From Agarophyton chilense (Eukaryota; Rhodophyta; Florideophyceae; Gracilariales; Gracilariaceae): a DNA stretch of 64,000 nucleotides. Position numbers and translations under genes: made by a program. The notes below the pieces were generated by a model. The model searched no databases. It saw only the letters and a list, made by a program, of their open reading frames with translations, and had not been told where the DNA came from. Numbering within the stretch: the first letter of the stretch is position 1; each line of letters begins with the position of its first letter. Location of the stretch: positions 930,001 to 994,000 of the forward strand of contig JARGXX010000095.1 in the NCBI GenBank assembly GCA_030374765.1. The letters run 5' to 3'. Shown piece after piece: positions 1-9,519 of the stretch.

Positions 1-2043
1 CAAAAGTCCGCCACACTCTCCCGGACCGATACGCGTGAGAACGCTGCCGTTCTCTACTTCGTGTCCGGCGACAACACCTCGATTCTCAAGCCAATTCAGA
101 CAGCGGTCCTCCTGCAACACGCACAGCAGCACACAAACCAGTTCCTCACGCTAGCGGAAGCTCCATTTCTCTCAGAAGCCCCGACGCTTCTGAAGCTGCA
201 GTTAAAAGATGCCCCAAATCCTCGTCGCATGCTGTTTTCACTGTGCTCGCTCTCTAAGCCGCTGCGCTATCTTAGTATGCACTCCGTCAAACGAGACAAA
301 AATGTGCGCTTGCGCGACGAGTGCACCAAGTGGGAGCTGTTTCATTTAGAAATCATTCCGGGCTCGCCTGGAACTGGGTTGAAACACTCTCCGATTCCGT
401 TTGCCCCATCATATTTGAAGGTGCCTGAGGCTATTTCACAAGCGCTCTTGTTGCTTGGCGTCCGTTTCAGGCTTCGGTCTGCTCACTCACGCGTCTTGCA
501 CAGAGACGTTGCACAAGACGACCAAATTGCTGTGTTACAAACTGGTGCGACTAGCGATATCAATTCTAGTCGTGATTGTGACCTCGTCTTCGTTCCTTCC
601 AGATGCCCATCAGATAAGAGCGTTCCCAGTTCGCTATGTTTCTACCTTAAGGAAGTGAGTACTAATCGTTACCTAGCCATCGGCACATCGCAAGCAAACG
701 GCTCGTGCGCAAAACTGCTCACCGAAAAGACACCGATTGCTGTAAACATCTCAGGTTCGCTGGGGGATATTAATCTGGGCCTTCTCCACCATGACAAATT
801 TCATTCCGTCCAATGGCTTATGGCAGGTCCGCATGGTCGACTGGAAATGCGCAATGATAGGAGGTCATGGGAAACATTTGGACTTGAATATGTGCAACAG
901 TCGTACATTGTTGAACTTGCACTCATACCGGTTCCGTCAATCTATTCGATAGCTGAAGAAAAAACACGCGAGTCGTTGAGACTAGAAATTGAAGCCAAAG
1001 TTGCCGCGGCCAAAGGCGAAGCTAAACCATCTCAAGGTGCTCAGCGAGGAAGCGCTTCCCCGAGATTTGATCATGCGGCTGCACTTGCCGGCCTTTCCGA
1101 TGCTCCGAAGAAAACCCCAAGGCCGTCAGTCTCGAACAAGAACAAGCAAGAAGCCAAAAGCAAGGCCAAACAGCCACCACCAGGAAAACCAGGTCCAACC
1201 CCGAAGAAAGTTGGGTCGGCTGCTTCTAAAACCGCTGCTGTAGCTTCTGCTTCTTCAGCATTGCCAAGGAACAAAGCAAACCGGAAGGCAGCGAAGAAGA
1301 ACAAAAAGAAGCAGAAAGGGAAACAGGCAAAGGCGTCTGCCGCTCGAAGTCAACGTGACCGTGCTCCGCCATCCACTGTCAACGGACCTGTGAATGATGT
1401 CACACCTGCATTGCAATCAGAGGAAAGTAAGAAACAAGAAAGCGAATCGGCTCCGATACGAGAAGAACCGTCTTCTGCGTCTACTGCAAGCTCTAATATG
1501 CACGGACCAAAGTGTGCTGCTTGTGGGCTCACCATGGCAGGGCCAATCACCAAAGCAATGGGAAAAGAATTTCATTCCCAATGCTTTTGCTGTGGTGTGT
1601 GCAGACGACCAATGGCCATGGGCTCCAGCCAATTCCGGGAGAGAAGCGGGATTCCATTTTGCAATCCATGTTACGCGAACCAAATTGCTTCCCGATGCGC
1701 TCGGTGTTCGAAACCAATCATGGAAACGGTCATTACAGCAATGGACAAGACATGGCACAAAGAATGTCTAACATGCACAATTTGTAGACTTCCATTAACA
1801 CAAACTTTCTGGCTCTACGCTGACAAGCCGAACGAGCCGAGATGCAGCAGATGCGTTACAGGCGAAGAAACTGTATCGGGCAGGCATAGGTCTTCGAGAA
1901 TGGTCAATCTCCCCGGCTTTGGCCCTGCAAAATCAAATGTCCCCAAGGCACTTCCATTGGCACCCAGCGGGATTCAAGGAAACTCTGCCCAACCAGGACG
2001 TGCCAGACTGACGACTCCTATGTGGTCCCCCTCTCGGAGATAA
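1..2043 (+). CDS. LIM-domain protein with fascin-like beta-trefoil region (5' partial)
   Basis: The frame is open from base 1, so the start lies outside the window and the first 20 codons seen are also coding. The C-terminal part has two LIM zinc-binding domains at about 1,507-1,665 and 1,693-1,854. Each shows the CxxC-x17-HxxC then CxxC...CxxC spacing (first: CAAC...HSQC, CGVC, CNPC). The N-terminal half has repeated segments of the type seen in fascin/actin-crosslinking beta-trefoils, such as RYLSMHS...VRLRDE...WELF and RYLAIG. A Lys/Pro/Ala-rich linker of about 150 residues separates the halves. LIM domains bind proteins and zinc; with a beta-trefoil they would suit an actin-associated scaffold, but that role is inference. 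The LIM call is firm, the trefoil moderate. The gene converges on the next one with a gap of about 230 bp. Confidence 0.8.
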   Translation, partial: QKSATLSRTDTRENAAVLYFVSGDNTSILKPIQTAVLLQHAQQHTNQFLTLAEAPFLSEAPTLLKLQLKDAPNPRRMLFSLCSLSKPLRYLSMHSVKRDKNVRLRDECTKWELFHLEIIPGSPGTGLKHSPIPFAPSYLKVPEAISQALLLLGVRFRLRSAHSRVLHRDVAQDDQIAVLQTGATSDINSSRDCDLVFVPSRCPSDKSVPSSLCFYLKEVSTNRYLAIGTSQANGSCAKLLTEKTPIAVNISGSLGDINLGLLHHDKFHSVQWLMAGPHGRLEMRNDRRSWETFGLEYVQQSYIVELALIPVPSIYSIAEEKTRESLRLEIEAKVAAAKGEAKPSQGAQRGSASPRFDHAAALAGLSDAPKKTPRPSVSNKNKQEAKSKAKQPPPGKPGPTPKKVGSAASKTAAVASASSALPRNKANRKAAKKNKKKQKGKQAKASAARSQRDRAPPSTVNGPVNDVTPALQSEESKKQESESAPIREEPSSASTASSNMHGPKCAACGLTMAGPITKAMGKEFHSQCFCCGVCRRPMAMGSSQFRERSGIPFCNPCYANQIASRCARCSKPIMETVITAMDKTWHKECLTCTICRLPLTQTFWLYADKPNEPRCSRCVTGEETVSGRHRSSRMVNLPGFGPAKSNVPKALPLAPSGIQGNSAQPGRARLTTPMWSPSRR

Positions 2044-2275
2044 GTGGTGCGTGATTACTACACGTGATAACTACGAGGGTAATGTAAACTTGACATTGGA
2101 ACTACAGATGTATGCTTCCAACTCACGAGAGTCGCAAGAGGCTGCCACTAGCTAGCCCAGTTTATGTTTCTTTTTCACTGTAGAATATGGTTTCACCTCG
2201 AAGTACTCGGAAAATTTCGACTGCATTAGAGCATTGTACATAGTTGCAAGTTAGACGCTACATTCGGTCTTGTAT

Positions 2276-4219
2276 CTAATTCCCAAAAAAACTGAAACTA
2301 ACATTCCCGCCGAAGAAAGCGACGATAACGGAGATGTTGTCGTCCGATCCTAATTCGACCGCCTTCAGAGCAAGACGTTTGGCAGCAAGATCTGGAACAC
2401 GGGCGGTAGATCTGACCAGAGCACACGCCTCGTCGACTGGTACCACGTCCCAAAGACCGTCACTTGCCAAAATGATGAAGTCGTCTTCAGCCTTCAATCT
2501 TTGCTTCACGATATCTGGAGTGGACGAGATATACTTCTTAAATGATCGGTCTCCCAGAGATCTTGACACCATGAGACATCCCATTACCCGGCCAGTCGCA
2601 GAGATGAATCCACCCCTCGCAACCACTCTGGCATGTTCCACAACGTCAGTGGCGACATGATCCTTGCTGAGCGCCAGTATGGTGCCATCTTTTCGACTTA
2701 AAACGCATCTGCAGTCACCCGCATTTGCGACGTATAGAGTAGCATCAATAATAAGAGCCGCGAGCCCGGTACAGCCACTGGTTTCTTCAGCAGGGAATTC
2801 TCGGAGGAAAGCATAATCAACATCTTCAAAAGCGTGTACAAGGGCTGATTCTGGCGTTGCTTCTTCCGTAGACCACGCCCGAAATAGAGCGCCGGGGAAG
2901 TTTCTTGCCACAAAATCGGAACAATTTTGACCACCGTGACCATCAAATACTGCGAACAAGTGCGTGTTGGGGAGGTTTGCTAGTTCAGTTTCGACAAGAC
3001 TTCGGTCTTCCATTCGATCTGGGCCCCTTTCACCACAAGTGGATGACAAGGCACCTGTAACGACCAGTAAACTTTGCTCGTTTTCTATCTCCATACGGGT
3101 GTGGCCAGGGCCTGGTTGCTTTTGATCACAAAGCTCCCAAATGGGTTTCCTTGGCTTGGCGGCACTTGCTTCGATTTCCCGAAGCATAACATTACTGTCA
3201 TCAATCTTCAAGTTCTTTGAGGTTGCTGCAAGATGCTCATCCGTATCAAAAGTGGAGCCTGAAAATTGGGAGAGAAACTCAGAACCCCTTGCAAGCAGAG
3301 ATTGGAGAGCGGACACAATTTGAGCAAAGTTTGGACGTTGTGTGGGGTCAGGATGCCAGCATTGTTGTATAAGTTGGCTAAACTCTTCCGGGACACCGTG
3401 CGCAAGAACTGGCCTCAAATGATTCTTGACAATTGCGCCGCGAAGTTTAACTTCATTGAAACGCGTTTCCAAAACCGTGTGCAACTCAGGTACGGGCATT
3501 TTTCTGTCGACGTACGGCACGGCGCAAGCTGCCATCTCATTGACGGTGATGGCAAAGGCATAAACATCAGCTGCAAAAGAGTGGGGTTTGCCCTGCAGCA
3601 CCTCAGGAGCCATGTAGACCAAGGTACCGACCATATGAGACAATCGGCCATTCGACGGGCCCCTGTGAAGGGCGCGGCCGCCATTGCGGGACGCGGCAGA
3701 GAAGAGTTCGTTGACATCAATGGCAAGGTCCAGGTCAGCAACCATGAGGTTTTCCCAGTTGGTATCAAGAAGAATGTTGGCGGTTTTCAAGTCGCGATGC
3801 ACGAGATTGAGTTGATGCATGTGAGCCATAGCGTTTGCAAATTGCAACGTTAACTGAGTGAGACGTTCAAAAGACATTTTGACAGACTTTGCGTGTAACA
3901 CGTCAAACATGGTTCCGCCATCCATCCACGGCGAGACTGAACAGTAATGGGGAGGGGTGGTGCAAGCGCCGAGAAGGGGGAGTAGATTGGGGTGGGATAT
4001 CCTTGAACGAAGACGGATTTCAGCCTCGAAGCGAGTGAGGGCTGACATTGAGGTTATTCTTGGCTTCCGGAGGGCAACGACGCTTGGTTTCTCCGAGGGG
4101 CTGATGGGAGGGAGAACGCCTCGAAACACGGAGGCACCTGCACCCTCAGCCTTGAGCTGCAGATTGGAGAAGAGCTGAGGGCTGAGTTCGCGCCATACCA
4201 TATCGTCTGTGGAGCCCAT
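2276..4219 (-). CDS. Protein kinase-PP2C fusion protein
   Basis: This 647-residue protein has an N-terminal Ser/Thr/Tyr-kinase-like domain (about 20-320) and a C-terminal PP2C phosphatase domain (about 390-640). The order and local sequence match the plant 'protein kinase and PP2C-like' family (Arabidopsis At2g40860 type). The kinase keeps HRDLKTAN and GTLVYMAPE. The lysine of the VAIK motif reads Arg (VALR, followed by Lys) and DFG reads DLD, so phosphotransfer may be weak or lost. The phosphatase keeps RMEDR, FDGHGG, ASDGLWD and SDDN, which bind the metal pair, and is probably active. The open frame extends upstream only through a TTG codon; the first ATG is at 4,219. The gene is head-to-head with the methyltransferase across about 570 bp. 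Confidence 0.9.
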   Translation of the reverse strand: MGSTDDMVWRELSPQLFSNLQLKAEGAGASVFRGVLPPISPSEKPSVVALRKPRITSMSALTRFEAEIRLRSRISHPNLLPLLGACTTPPHYCSVSPWMDGGTMFDVLHAKSVKMSFERLTQLTLQFANAMAHMHQLNLVHRDLKTANILLDTNWENLMVADLDLAIDVNELFSAASRNGGRALHRGPSNGRLSHMVGTLVYMAPEVLQGKPHSFAADVYAFAITVNEMAACAVPYVDRKMPVPELHTVLETRFNEVKLRGAIVKNHLRPVLAHGVPEEFSQLIQQCWHPDPTQRPNFAQIVSALQSLLARGSEFLSQFSGSTFDTDEHLAATSKNLKIDDSNVMLREIEASAAKPRKPIWELCDQKQPGPGHTRMEIENEQSLLVVTGALSSTCGERGPDRMEDRSLVETELANLPNTHLFAVFDGHGGQNCSDFVARNFPGALFRAWSTEEATPESALVHAFEDVDYAFLREFPAEETSGCTGLAALIIDATLYVANAGDCRCVLSRKDGTILALSKDHVATDVVEHARVVARGGFISATGRVMGCLMVSRSLGDRSFKKYISSTPDIVKQRLKAEDDFIILASDGLWDVVPVDEACALVRSTARVPDLAAKRLALKAVELGSDDNISVIVAFFGGNVSFSFFGN

Positions 4220-4789
4220 AGTGACAGATGCGAAGCAAAATGAGCAAAATGACTCGGGCAAGCAGGAACGGTAAAATTGGCTGGACGGAGAGGGGGCAGT
4301 TTATAAAGGAAAGGACAGGTGAAGGCGAGGTTAGCTCAGAGCAGAGGTAAATAGACAAGATGCAGAGGCGAGCAGACGTCGGGTGAGGCCGCGAAGGCGC
4401 GAAGGTGGGGGTGGCGTGAGAGGGGGAGACGTGAGGCAAGGGAGCGCGAACAATGCACTGTCAATCTTATGCATCGGCGGCAAGCACACGACGAATGGGA
4501 CGCGAAAAACGGCGGCGGAACGCGCCACACGTGCGGCCCACGTTGTTCGGCGTGCGGGAATGCGCGTACGCCCGCGTGTGATTGGCCGACGTGCCGCTGC
4601 CAACGTTCATGCGCGTTGGTGCCACCGCTGACAGCTGTAAGCGGCTTGCTTCGTACGTGGCCACGTGCGCACGTTCTGCACCTCACTGCGATGGCGAGAT
4701 GCAGATCCGCCATATCTAATCATGTGGCTGTGTAATCTGCGGGTGCACGGTTAGGTAAAGTTTATACTAACCGTTACTACGCGCGTGCT
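4220..4789. promoter_or_regulatory. Bidirectional promoter region
   Basis: GC-rich spacer between two divergent starts, with CACGTG palindromes at 4,528-4,533 and 4,662-4,667. Its open frames on both strands look like composition artefacts. No clear TATA box was found. Confidence 0.5.
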
Positions 4790-5632
4790 ATGGCAAACGT
4801 CCGCTTCGACCGCGCCTTCCCCGAGGAGCGCTACCTCCGCGCCATTCAAGAAGACTTCACGGTGAGGGCGCCGCGCTACAATTCCGGTCGCAGCGGCGAG
4901 CAGCACCGTCAAGTAATCCAAACCTTGCTCGAGTACTACCCGCCGCGATACCCCCTGTTGGATGTTGCCTGCGGTACAGCTCTCCTGTCGGAGCTGCTTG
5001 GTCGGAAAGGCGAGGGCGTCACCGGCCTTGACCTTACAGACGCTATGCTACAACAAGCGCGTATCGCCAATCCCAACGCCACCTTTGTGCAAGGCCGAGC
5101 CGAGCAATTGCCCTTTGAAGATTGTTCCTTTTCCTCTGCTTACTCTTGTTCTGCCCTAGTTTATTTCACTGATATTCCAGCAGTTGTTAACCAAATCTTT
5201 CGAGTTTTGAAAAGAGGAGCTTTCTTCGCCTACCAGGCTGTGACGCTCAATTCTTACGTGTCGGGTGTGGAATTGGAACGAGCCATTCAACACGTGCTTG
5301 GAATGAACCGTGCCAAGCATATTTTTGAGCTGCCGCATGCTGTCACCCATGACGAGACTGCGAATTGAAAGTTAATGAATCAGGCGGGATTTGTTGACGT
5401 TGACACTCACATGATTGTCGTCAGAGACTCTCTTGATGTCGCCCAACTGGAGCGCTTTTGGGATGCAACTGTTGGTCGAAATGCGCTTATGGCTAAACTC
5501 AGAACGCTGCCCTCCAATGAAATTCAGGCTATAAGGGATCGCTGGGTCCAGGTCATGGAGAGCAAGAAAAATGCCGAGGGTGTGGTTCCAGACGTTATTG
5601 AAAGTTGGTATGTTCGTGGTTGGAAACCATAA
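4790..5632 (+). pseudogene. Class I SAM-dependent methyltransferase with one in-frame TGA
   Basis: The frame starts at an ATG and carries the SAM-binding motif LLDVACGTALLSELL, the acidic motif II (GLDLTDAMLQQA) and a UbiE/Methyltransf_11-like body. After 192 codons there is a TGA at 5,366-5,368. The same frame then stays open for 88 codons to TAA, giving a typical C-terminal piece (NQAGFVDVDTHMIVV...SWYVRGWKP). The sequence aligns straight across the stop with no sign of a lost segment, and no convincing intron covers it. It may be a very young pseudogene, a read-through stop, or a base error. The substrate cannot be told; generic small-molecule methyltransferase is the safest call. Confidence 0.65.
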
Positions 5633-6999
5633 CCTGATAGTTCATGTTAAGCCACGCTTATTATCACTTTCATGCCACTGCACTCATCATCACAGCGACA
5701 CTGAACAAGCTGCAATTAATAACGCGATTATTCTATTTTGCATTACAATAATGAAAAATATTTACCAGGAAAAAAAAAACAGAACTCTCTCATCTCGACG
5801 GCCAAGAGACATAGTTGTTTTTCATCTAAACGACATAATTAGCAGTTTTGGTATGCATTTCAGACTTGGTTCTATTTTTGTATAATTCTTCTCAAATAAA
5901 ACTCGTAAGCAAATCAAGAACTTGCTGTGCGACAAGTTTTTCAGGTTTCTAATCCATGATCGAGTGATATTTTGCATTGGATAAAGCAAGTAAAAACCCA
6001 TCTACTGTTTCGTCCATTCCTAAAGCGCAGGCAGCGGCCGACGAGAGACAGTGCATTTTTCTTTTCTCACAAAAGGCTAGTAATAACCACGGAGACAATT
6101 TACAAAGAAGAATCTGAAGATCACATGGCATTTATTGTGGGTTGTAGGAAGGGTTTTCTCATGCAATAGTTATAGAATGTATAAAGGATTTTCGTTTTGT
6201 TTGAATCAGTAATCGCTATTCTGGGTGTACCGAATCCACAATCTTTGATTGAAAATAAAACTAGAGAAAGGCAGGAATAATAGCGAGCATTGCACTTCTT
6301 TCTCACTGATCGTCATGCGGTATCTGGAAACAACCGCATAATCAATTAGTTGCGTTCCATTCTTGGTGAGGACAACAAGTACATGAGGGACATATGAACT
6401 GGTGCTGGTGTTGGGACTCTTGCATACAATTTACAACCCCCCAGATTGATTCCAAACCAGTTTAAATATATATAATTTGATCCTGAATTGGAAGCTTGGA
6501 TATTTTAGGGCCTGTTTTTCAGGATAGCAAAGAATCGTGTTCATTTTCGTCCATCTTCAGCCTTTTGTTCATTGAGGAATACTTATTTTGGAACTTATAA
6601 GCAGAAATTTTTTCCGTCTCGGAACCTCTTTTGAAGGATGGAAACCTTGGTCCAAGTAATAGCAGAGAGAAATTATTGTCGTAACATGAAGAAAAGTCTG
6701 TTCAGCACGTTTTTAAATGTTTGTTCAGCTGCTTTTCGAGAGTCTTGCTGTGTTTTTTTTCGTCCCCGAACCCGAAAAATGAAAAATGGTTTTCAATTTT
6801 TTACATATCCGAAAGGGATCAGCGCACGACGATCACGGAGAGCTTGTGTTACAACGATTGATACCATCTCGGAAGTTTCGGAGAGCGGCGAAACTCTGCG
6901 ATGCTGAACAGATTTAGTTAATTCGTCTCTTTCCCCTGTAGGCGAATAAAGGCAACACTGTTCACGTATCACCCATTTAGCTGATTGGCATTTCAAAAT
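5633..6999. other. AT-rich intergenic spacer, no gene seen
   Basis: About 1.4 kb of AT-rich sequence with only short overlapping open frames and no recognisable protein, tRNA or repeat. An aataaa-type polyadenylation signal for the upstream gene is plausible near 5,893. Promoter elements for pICln must lie in the last few hundred bases, but none stands out. Confidence 0.5.
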
Positions 7000-7434
7000 A
7001 TGGTACGGAACTCCACAGACGAAGCCTTGTCCAAGGAAAATGGAACTGGGGTATCTATTACCGTTCTCAAGAGCTTCGAAAACGTGCGTTTGATTACAGA
7101 AGCGGAAGAACAATCTGCTCCAGGAAGTTTGCATGTTATGCAAGAGTCATTACGGTGGGAGTGTACATCCGATTCACCCACCCACTCTGCAGCGTTCTGG
7201 ACGGTTGACTTTGTCGATATAAATCTTCATGCTATATCAACTGATGGTTCTAATGGCTATCCCCCCAGCATTTACGCACAGACCGGAGATGATTACAAAG
7301 AAGTGAGAATGATTCCAGAGGAATCTAGGTTGCAGGAACTGTATGATGCGTTGTGTGAAGGAGTTGTTCGGAATGAAGATAGCGCCAGTGAGGACATGGG
7401 AGGTTTAGACACGGGGGAGCACACGAATGAATAG
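7000..7434 (+). CDS. pICln-like methylosome subunit
   Basis: The 144-residue product resembles pICln (CLNS1A), the PH-like chaperone that holds Sm proteins for arginine methylation and delivers them to snRNP assembly. Matching parts are PGSLHVMQESLRW (family: GTLYIAESRLSW), VDINLHAIS (family: ISLHALS), PPSIYAQ (family: LYVMV), EVRMIPE (family: EFRFVPSD) and LQELYDALCEGV (family: LEAMFTAMCEC). The acidic C-terminal stretch is present but short, and the usual long tail is missing, so the protein is smaller than the 200-240 residues common in animals. The open frame upstream begins only at TTG; the ATG at 7,000 is the first. Recognition is by motif, so moderately confident. Confidence 0.72.
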   Translation: MVRNSTDEALSKENGTGVSITVLKSFENVRLITEAEEQSAPGSLHVMQESLRWECTSDSPTHSAAFWTVDFVDINLHAISTDGSNGYPPSIYAQTGDDYKEVRMIPEESRLQELYDALCEGVVRNEDSASEDMGGLDTGEHTNE

Positions 7435-8301
7435 AGACGGTGCTTTTTCGATGGAGTATCGCTTTCGGCTAAGACTCTCTGGAACGAAGTGTGCAGTGGA
7501 ACTGTTTCCAGCATGACTTTAATTTCCGACGCACAGGCTTTCTCATTTACATGAAGGCTCTTTCCTATCCTGTAACCATCTAGTGAAGAGACACTCATAA
7601 CACAGAGGAACAACAGCTCCTCATGATCGGGTACATGTCTAACTCTATCCCCAAGCCGTGTCAAAGTCGTTGCACAAAAGTTAAAAGAACACAATGACAA
7701 GCATTATCTGTCATGTGGCCCGTTTGAAGCACCGGAAAGTATTTATGCTTATGTTGCAATCGCGTAGGCCGAAGATGCTAAGTATGGAAAGAAATCGCCT
7801 TGGGGACAATTATCCGCATTTTTCAGTTGAAGTGCTTGATGATCTGGTTGACAAGACAAACGAGTGGATCGGGAATCTCGATTCGGGATTCACGGTGATG
7901 ATCACAGTGTGATCGCCGCAACAGCTTCGGGATCTGGTTTGCGAGCGCAACACATGAAGCCTTTACAGTTCTCCGACGTGTTTTGAACTGGTTGTTTTTG
8001 TTTGGCCCCGCCTTTTTTTCCCCTTCAATTTGGCAGTTCTTTTTATGCTGACGAAAATTCCCAAATCGCGAGAAACTGGAAATCAAATTTTACAATGTAA
8101 GGTGGAAGATCTTTATCAATCATCTTCCAAGGCTCTCGCCCTTCGTCTGTGATCCTTCAGCATCGCTCATACGCACGCATCTGTTCATCACTAACCACTG
8201 GATACCCCGCGTTACAGTTTTACGTCAAACCATCGTCTCGATTCTGGGTTTGAGCGAGATACTGGTCAGAGTTGGGTGGAGCGCTGCCATCGGAATATAA
8301 G
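7435..8301. other. Intergenic spacer, no gene supported
   Basis: Short open frames occur on both strands (for example 7,293-7,700 minus, 7,694-7,912 plus), but none has family features or convincing codon use. It presumably holds the 3' end of pICln and the promoter of the OST3/6 gene. Confidence 0.4.
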
Positions 8302-9420
8302 ATGAAAACGGGGGAAATGGGCGCATTCCATTCGTCTATGATTCTATTCGGCCTCGCACTAATGTTCTCCGTGCAGAAAGGGTTCGCCACAGGCTTATCA
8401 AAGCTGGAGAGAATGAAAGCTTCTTCTCCTTCAGGTCTTATAAAGCTCAGTGTTGATGATTTTCAACAACTCGTTGAAACGTCACCAAGGTCGTATTCAC
8501 TTTTTGTGCTGTTCTCTGCCGACAGCAATCTATGCGCACCATGTGGAGCCATTACAAAGCGCCTTTCGCAGATCACGAAAGATTACTACGCCTTACCTTC
8601 CTCTAGGACCTCATCAAGGCCAGTTTTCTTTTCGATCGTCAGAGTAACTATGGAGGATCAGGTATTCCTGATGAGGTATGGTCTGAGACATGTTCCAGTA
8701 TTTTATCATTTCAAAGCCGGCAAGTCTCGGGATTATCCTCGACACATAAGCGATCAGTCTTCAGACAATTTCCCTATTCAGCAAATTGGATACAGCACAA
8801 ACGCAATGAAGGAATTCATTAACTCGAGGAGTGGATCCCGTCTTCATATCGTACGCGGTAATTATCAAATTCCGTTCGTTCAGACCGTTAAAGACTTGAT
8901 GCCTTTTATTCTTCTCACGATTGCGATACTGGCGGCGGGTATACTTGCAACAGGAGCTTACAAGAGTCCAATGCTCTGGTTTGGAATCGTTGTTCTCATA
9001 TATATTTTTTCAGTTGGAGGAGGTCATTATTCTTGGATCAATAATACTCCCTTGGCTAATGTCAATGTGAATGGAGAATATGAATTCATTTCCGGTGGCT
9101 CTCGGTCTCAATATGTCGCTGAAGGATTCTTTGTATCAGCAATGTGTGTCAGCATTTCAATTCTTGTTATTCTCATTCAAGAAATGCCCTCGATTATTCC
9201 AAATAAGTCTGGTCAGCAGGTTATTGGCATGGTTTTATCAATGATGACTGGTGTAGCAATCACAGCATTGGGACTCTTATATCAAATGGTATGTGTGTAT
9301 CAATCTCAGTTTAACCAAGTGTCCGCGCCTCGAATGACCGGATTCCCGGCGACTGATGTACTAACGTTGTCTCAATTTATGCGAACCCAGAAAATGCCGC
9401 AGTATCTCCATTACAACTAA
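8302..9420 (+). CDS. OST3/OST6-family oligosaccharyltransferase subunit
   Basis: The 372-residue membrane protein has an N-terminal signal-like segment, a lumenal thioredoxin-like domain with the redox motif CAPC (FSADSNLCAPCGAI), and four hydrophobic helices in the second half (for example FILLTIAILAAGILATG and GMVLSMMTGVAITALG). This is the OST3/OST6/TUSC3/MagT1 layout. The family binds acceptor proteins in the ER lumen through mixed disulfides and so aids N-glycosylation of slow-folding sites. The first ATG is at 8,302; the longer frame starts at TTG. Length is close to yeast Ost3 (350). It converges on the glycerol kinase gene with a gap of only about 100 bp. Confidence 0.9.
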   Translation: MKTGEMGAFHSSMILFGLALMFSVQKGFATGLSKLERMKASSPSGLIKLSVDDFQQLVETSPRSYSLFVLFSADSNLCAPCGAITKRLSQITKDYYALPSSRTSSRPVFFSIVRVTMEDQVFLMRYGLRHVPVFYHFKAGKSRDYPRHISDQSSDNFPIQQIGYSTNAMKEFINSRSGSRLHIVRGNYQIPFVQTVKDLMPFILLTIAILAAGILATGAYKSPMLWFGIVVLIYIFSVGGGHYSWINNTPLANVNVNGEYEFISGGSRSQYVAEGFFVSAMCVSISILVILIQEMPSIIPNKSGQQVIGMVLSMMTGVAITALGLLYQMVCVYQSQFNQVSAPRMTGFPATDVLTLSQFMRTQKMPQYLHYN

Positions 9421-9519
9421 TTCCCTTGATGCGATTCACATGACACAATGGTCCCCTAACTGTAGTACTTGTTGGCGAAGCACAGCAACTTTGGAAGTTG
9501 CTTTCCTCTGACTTTCGTA

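Noticed and set aside
4331-4735. Several 80-125-codon frames on both strands
   Set aside because: They overlap in a GC-rich divergent promoter, show no family features and read as composition effects.
5366-5368. Selenocysteine codon in the methyltransferase
   Set aside because: The position is not near a catalytic site, the family does not use selenocysteine, and no SECIS-like hairpin was recognised downstream.
7293-7700. Minus-strand 135-codon gene overlapping pICln
   Set aside because: It overlaps a better-supported gene and has no recognisable feature.
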